Origin: JANYGA01 sp031420415
Lineage (GTDB): Bacteria; Vulcanimicrobiota; Vulcanimicrobiia; Vulcanimicrobiales; Vulcanimicrobiaceae
Direction: 5' to 3'
Length of the DNA: 64,000 nucleotides
NCBI GenBank assembly: GCA_031420415.1
Contig: JANOMT010000014.1
Coordinates: 5,730-69,729, forward strand
The notes under the pieces are model-generated. The model was not told where the DNA came from and made no database searches. It saw only the letters and a program-made list of their open reading frames with translations. This document shows positions 61,511 to 64,000 of the stretch, in pieces (the first letter of the stretch is position 1; each line of letters starts with the position of its first letter). A program made the position numbers and the translations under genes.

Positions 61511-62244
61511 GTACGTTCGTGAAGCCCTACGGCGATACGCGCGACGACGGCAAGATGCAGCTTTCGTTTACGTTGCCGATCGATTGGAGTGAGGCTGCCG
61601 ACGAAGCGGCACGGCAACTCGTCACGAAGATGGGATTTGCCGAAGTCGCCGTTGCGGAAGGACGGCGCATCGCATCGGGGTTCTCGTTTTTCGTCGTGTA
61701 TGCGAGCTCGCCCGTTGCCGTCGACGTCGACGCGATCGTCGCGCCGACGGCGAAGGCACTCGAGATGTCGATGGATGAAATCGATAAGTTTATTCGAGAG
61801 CGAATCGGTCGTAAGATTCGCGTCGCCGGTGCGTGTATCGGCACCGACGCACACACCGTCGGCATCGATGCGATCCTCAACATGAAGGGCTACAAGGGCG
61901 ACTACGGTCTCGAGCGTTACAAAGAATTCGAAACGTATAACTTAGGGAGTCAAGTTTCGGTCGAAGAGCTCGCGCAGTTCGCGAAAGACGAACGGATCGA
62001 CGCGCTCCTCGCCTCGCAGGTCGTCACGCAGAAAGGCAGCGATATCGCGAACTTTACGGCTCTTGCCGAATTGCTCGAAGCCGAAGGCGTGCGCGATTCC
62101 GTGCTGCTCATCGCGGGTGGCCCACGCGTGACGAATTTGCTCGCGACGGAACTCGGCTACGACGCGGGCTTCGGTCGCGGTACGGTGCCGAGCGACGTGG
62201 CCGCGTTCGTCGCGCAGCGGTTAGCGGAGCGCATCGGGACGTGA
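61507..62244 (+). CDS. kamE: Lysine 5,6-aminomutase beta subunit
   Basis: 245 residues. The cobalamin-binding motif DAHTVG (Asp114, His116) and the nearby Lys127 in ILNMKGYKG, which matches the PLP-binding Lys of this family, are present. LIAGGPRVTNLLATELGYDA closes the B12 Rossmann domain. Adenosylcobalamin dependence implies cobalamin synthesis or uptake elsewhere. The stop overlaps the dacB start (GTGA), so the aminomutase is transcribed with a peptidoglycan enzyme. Confidence 0.93.
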   Translation: MSTFVKPYGDTRDDGKMQLSFTLPIDWSEAADEAARQLVTKMGFAEVAVAEGRRIASGFSFFVVYASSPVAVDVDAIVAPTAKALEMSMDEIDKFIRERIGRKIRVAGACIGTDAHTVGIDAILNMKGYKGDYGLERYKEFETYNLGSQVSVEELAQFAKDERIDALLASQVVTQKGSDIANFTALAELLEAEGVRDSVLLIAGGPRVTNLLATELGYDAGFGRGTVPSDVAAFVAQRLAERIGT

Positions 62245-63770
62245 CGCGCGCGGGCACGGTCGTTCTCTTCGCGATCGTCGTTGCGATGGGGATCGGCTTT
62301 GCGGTGGAACCCGTACGAGCGTCACCCACGCAGGCGATCGTCGCACCGACGACGACCGGCGGAACCGGCTGGACGGCAAGCGCGATTGCGAAACTCGGCG
62401 CCGATCTCGATGCGATCCTCGCAGCGAATCCGACGATTCGCGGTGCGCACGTCGGGATTCGAGCGGTCGATACCAAGACGAACGCGGTGCTCTACAGCCG
62501 ATCCGGCGATGACGAATTTCAGCCCGCGAGTACGCTCAAACTGCTGGTCGGTAGCGCGGCGATCGAGAAGCTCGGCCCGGCATTTCGTTTCCGCTCGACG
62601 ATGGGGATCGTCGTCGATGATGCCAAGGTGGCGACGCTGGTGTTGCATGGCGGTGGCGATCCGACGCTTTCGACGAGTGACCTCGTCGCGGGGATCGCCG
62701 CGATACCCGCAGCCGACCGCCTCCCCGTCACGGCGGTTGCGATCGATGCGACGATGTTCGACGACAAGCCCTATCCCGATGGCTGGACGTGGGATGATTT
62801 CGCGCAAGACTATGCGCCGCGTCTCTCGGCGGTGACGGTGGATGAGAATACCGTAACGTTGCGCGTGACGCCGGGGGCGACGGTCGGTGCGGCGGCAGAC
62901 ATCGGTGTCGTCGATCCGCGAACGGCAACGCACGTCGTCGTGCGATGCGACGTCTTTCTTGGCCGGGCCACACGCGTTGTCGGGCGCGCGACGACGGGGG
63001 CGATCGGGAGCGACGACACGATCGACGTCACGCGCGATCGCGGCGGTTGTCCCGAAGTCATCGGCTCGATCCCGCTAGGATCGCCCGCAGAAACCGTTGC
63101 TACCGCGGTCGTCTCTCCGGCGGTCTCCGCGCGCGAAACGCTCGTCGCAACATTGGGCCTTTCATCGCCCACGCAAACCCGTGACGTAGCGCCGCTCGAC
63201 GAAATCGAGTCGCCGGAGGGCCGCGTGGTGTGGGCTCACGATTCGCAGCCTCTCGCGAATATGCTCGGCCCGCGCTTTTGGTTACCCTCCGATAATCTCT
63301 TTGGCGAACTCTTGCTCGAGGAACTCGGTTTCGCGGCGGGCGGTAAGCCCGGGACGACGGCAAAGGGCGTCGCTTACGAAAAACAATGGCTCCAAAGTAT
63401 CGGCGTCGATCCGGCGACGGTCACGCTCGCCGATGGCAGCGGCCTCTCGCAATACGATCGGATCACGCCGCGCGATCTCATCGCGATCCTGCAGCACGAT
63501 TGGAACGGACCCAACCGTCAGCTCGTGCTCGATTCGTTACCCGTCGGCGGGGCGCGCGGCACGATCGAAGGCATCGCGGGGACGTCTGTTGTCGGTCGCG
63601 TCTTCGCGAAAACGGGGAGTATGATGCACGTGCGTGGTCTTGCAGGGTACCTCGCAACGCTGCATCACGGTGCGGTGACGTTCGCGTTCAACGTCGATGA
63701 CTGGAACGGCGCCTATCGCGACCTCGCGGCCTTGCGCGCGGCGGTACTCGCACGCATCGTAACGGATTGA
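62241..63770 (+). CDS. dacB: D-alanyl-D-alanine carboxypeptidase/endopeptidase (PBP4 type)
   Basis: 509 residues with a signal peptide. The penicillin-binding motifs are complete: STLK (Ser97), SDN (Ser350) and KTG (about 457), with the long insert between the first two that defines the PBP4/DacB class. It trims or cleaves peptide cross-links in the periplasm. It starts at GTG 62241, overlapping the kamE stop. Confidence 0.93.
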   Translation: MTRAGTVVLFAIVVAMGIGFAVEPVRASPTQAIVAPTTTGGTGWTASAIAKLGADLDAILAANPTIRGAHVGIRAVDTKTNAVLYSRSGDDEFQPASTLKLLVGSAAIEKLGPAFRFRSTMGIVVDDAKVATLVLHGGGDPTLSTSDLVAGIAAIPAADRLPVTAVAIDATMFDDKPYPDGWTWDDFAQDYAPRLSAVTVDENTVTLRVTPGATVGAAADIGVVDPRTATHVVVRCDVFLGRATRVVGRATTGAIGSDDTIDVTRDRGGCPEVIGSIPLGSPAETVATAVVSPAVSARETLVATLGLSSPTQTRDVAPLDEIESPEGRVVWAHDSQPLANMLGPRFWLPSDNLFGELLLEELGFAAGGKPGTTAKGVAYEKQWLQSIGVDPATVTLADGSGLSQYDRITPRDLIAILQHDWNGPNRQLVLDSLPVGGARGTIEGIAGTSVVGRVFAKTGSMMHVRGLAGYLATLHHGAVTFAFNVDDWNGAYRDLAALRAAVLARIVTD

Positions 63771-63783
63771 TGCGCGAACCGTA

Positions 63784-64000
63784 ATGCTCGGCGAACGCTT
63801 CGAAGCCGAGATCCGCGAGCAACCCGCGGTGTGGCGCGCGATCGCCGCAACCGATCTCGCGACGACGTTCGCCCAGGCCGTGCACGAAAACGACGTCGTA
63901 CTCGTCGGCAGCGGAAGTTCGCTCTTTGTCGCGATGCTCGGCGCGCTCGCGCTACGGCGGCGCGGTGTGCGTGCGGCGGCGTTGCCAGCGACCGAAGCCG
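63784..64000 (+). CDS. SIS-domain protein (sugar isomerase/aminotransferase-like), partial
   Basis: The first 72 residues only; the gene runs off the window. MLGERFEAEIREQPAVWRAI followed by VVLVGSGSSLFVAML matches the N-terminal SIS sugar-phosphate binding domain of GlmS-like or AgaS-like isomerases. ATG 63784 begins 13 bp after dacB and continues the same transcript. The exact family cannot be fixed from the fragment. Confidence 0.75.
   Translation, partial: MLGERFEAEIREQPAVWRAIAATDLATTFAQAVHENDVVLVGSGSSLFVAMLGALALRRRGVRAAALPATEA

Noticed and set aside
1..64000. Prophage, insertion sequence, integrase, CRISPR-Cas or toxin-antitoxin locus
   Set aside because: No transposase, recombinase, Cas or toxin motifs were seen on either strand, and gene order is continuous housekeeping and envelope operons.

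Overview
The window is high-GC, gene-dense DNA with short intergenic gaps and many start/stop overlaps (ATGA, GTGA, TAATG). It carries a complete housekeeping and envelope gene set with no phage, insertion sequence or CRISPR array. Gene content points to a flagellated (or ancestrally flagellated) diderm bacterium of the Terrabacteria side: WhiA and CsaB (common in Gram-positives) coexist with a secretin and two LptD/OstA-like outer-membrane barrels. This mixture fits a lineage such as Candidatus Eremiobacterota (WPS-2/Vulcanimicrobiota). That placement is inference from gene content; no marker was compared by computation.

Layout. 0-5 kb: CheA-like membrane kinase with a receiver protein, then a coiled-coil protein and an acyltransferase on the other strand. 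5.4-8.8 kb: tRNA-Val(UAC), a DEAD/DEAH helicase, an ABC ATPase and an enoyl-CoA hydratase-like protein. 8.8-12.6 kb: methionine operon hom-metY-metX (minus strand). 12.6-16.6 kb: alpha/beta hydrolase, DUF5693 membrane protein and CsaB pyruvyltransferase. 17.1-20.5 kb: ileS and a lysine-tailed HU protein, converging on a bidirectional terminator. 20.7-23.3 kb: small flagellar rod and FliA-type sigma operon. 23.3-25.2 kb: a decayed phosphoesterase fragment behind a secretin. 25.2-33.4 kb: a long minus-strand run mazG, beta-aminoacyl-CoA ammonia-lyase-like gene, S4 protein, whiA, gap, pgk, tpiA, gpmI, purine nucleoside phosphorylase. 33.5-40.3 kb: PpiC lipoprotein, S46 peptidase, mfd. 40.5-47.3 kb: small secreted proteins, two glycosyltransferases, pyrimidine-nucleoside phosphorylase, a conserved unknown and larB. 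47.3-52.5 kb: a tandemly duplicated two-gene outer-membrane module (OstA-like barrel plus secreted protein with a CBM20-like end). 52.6-57.3 kb: phosphopentomutase, sugar-phosphate transferase, MurJ and a second flippase. 57.3-59.8 kb: ECF sigma, zinc-finger anti-sigma and a membrane protein. 59.8-64 kb: a 24-bp tandem repeat, lysine 5,6-aminomutase kamD-kamE, a PBP4-type carboxypeptidase and the start of a SIS-domain gene.

How the parts fit. Central carbon (gap-pgk-tpiA-gpmI) is grouped with nucleoside salvage (purine phosphorylase; pyrimidine phosphorylase and phosphopentomutase elsewhere), so pentose from nucleosides can reach glycolysis. The aminomutase and a beta-aminoacyl-CoA ammonia-lyase-like gene suggest part of a lysine fermentation or degradation route. 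Much of the remainder builds the envelope: lipid-linked sugar transfer, two flippases, pyruvylation, peptidoglycan trimming, outer-membrane barrels and a stress sigma factor. At least two genes (purine phosphorylase and mfd) appear to have their true starts at AUU or AUC codons with good ribosome binding sites, and metX has no usable canonical start.
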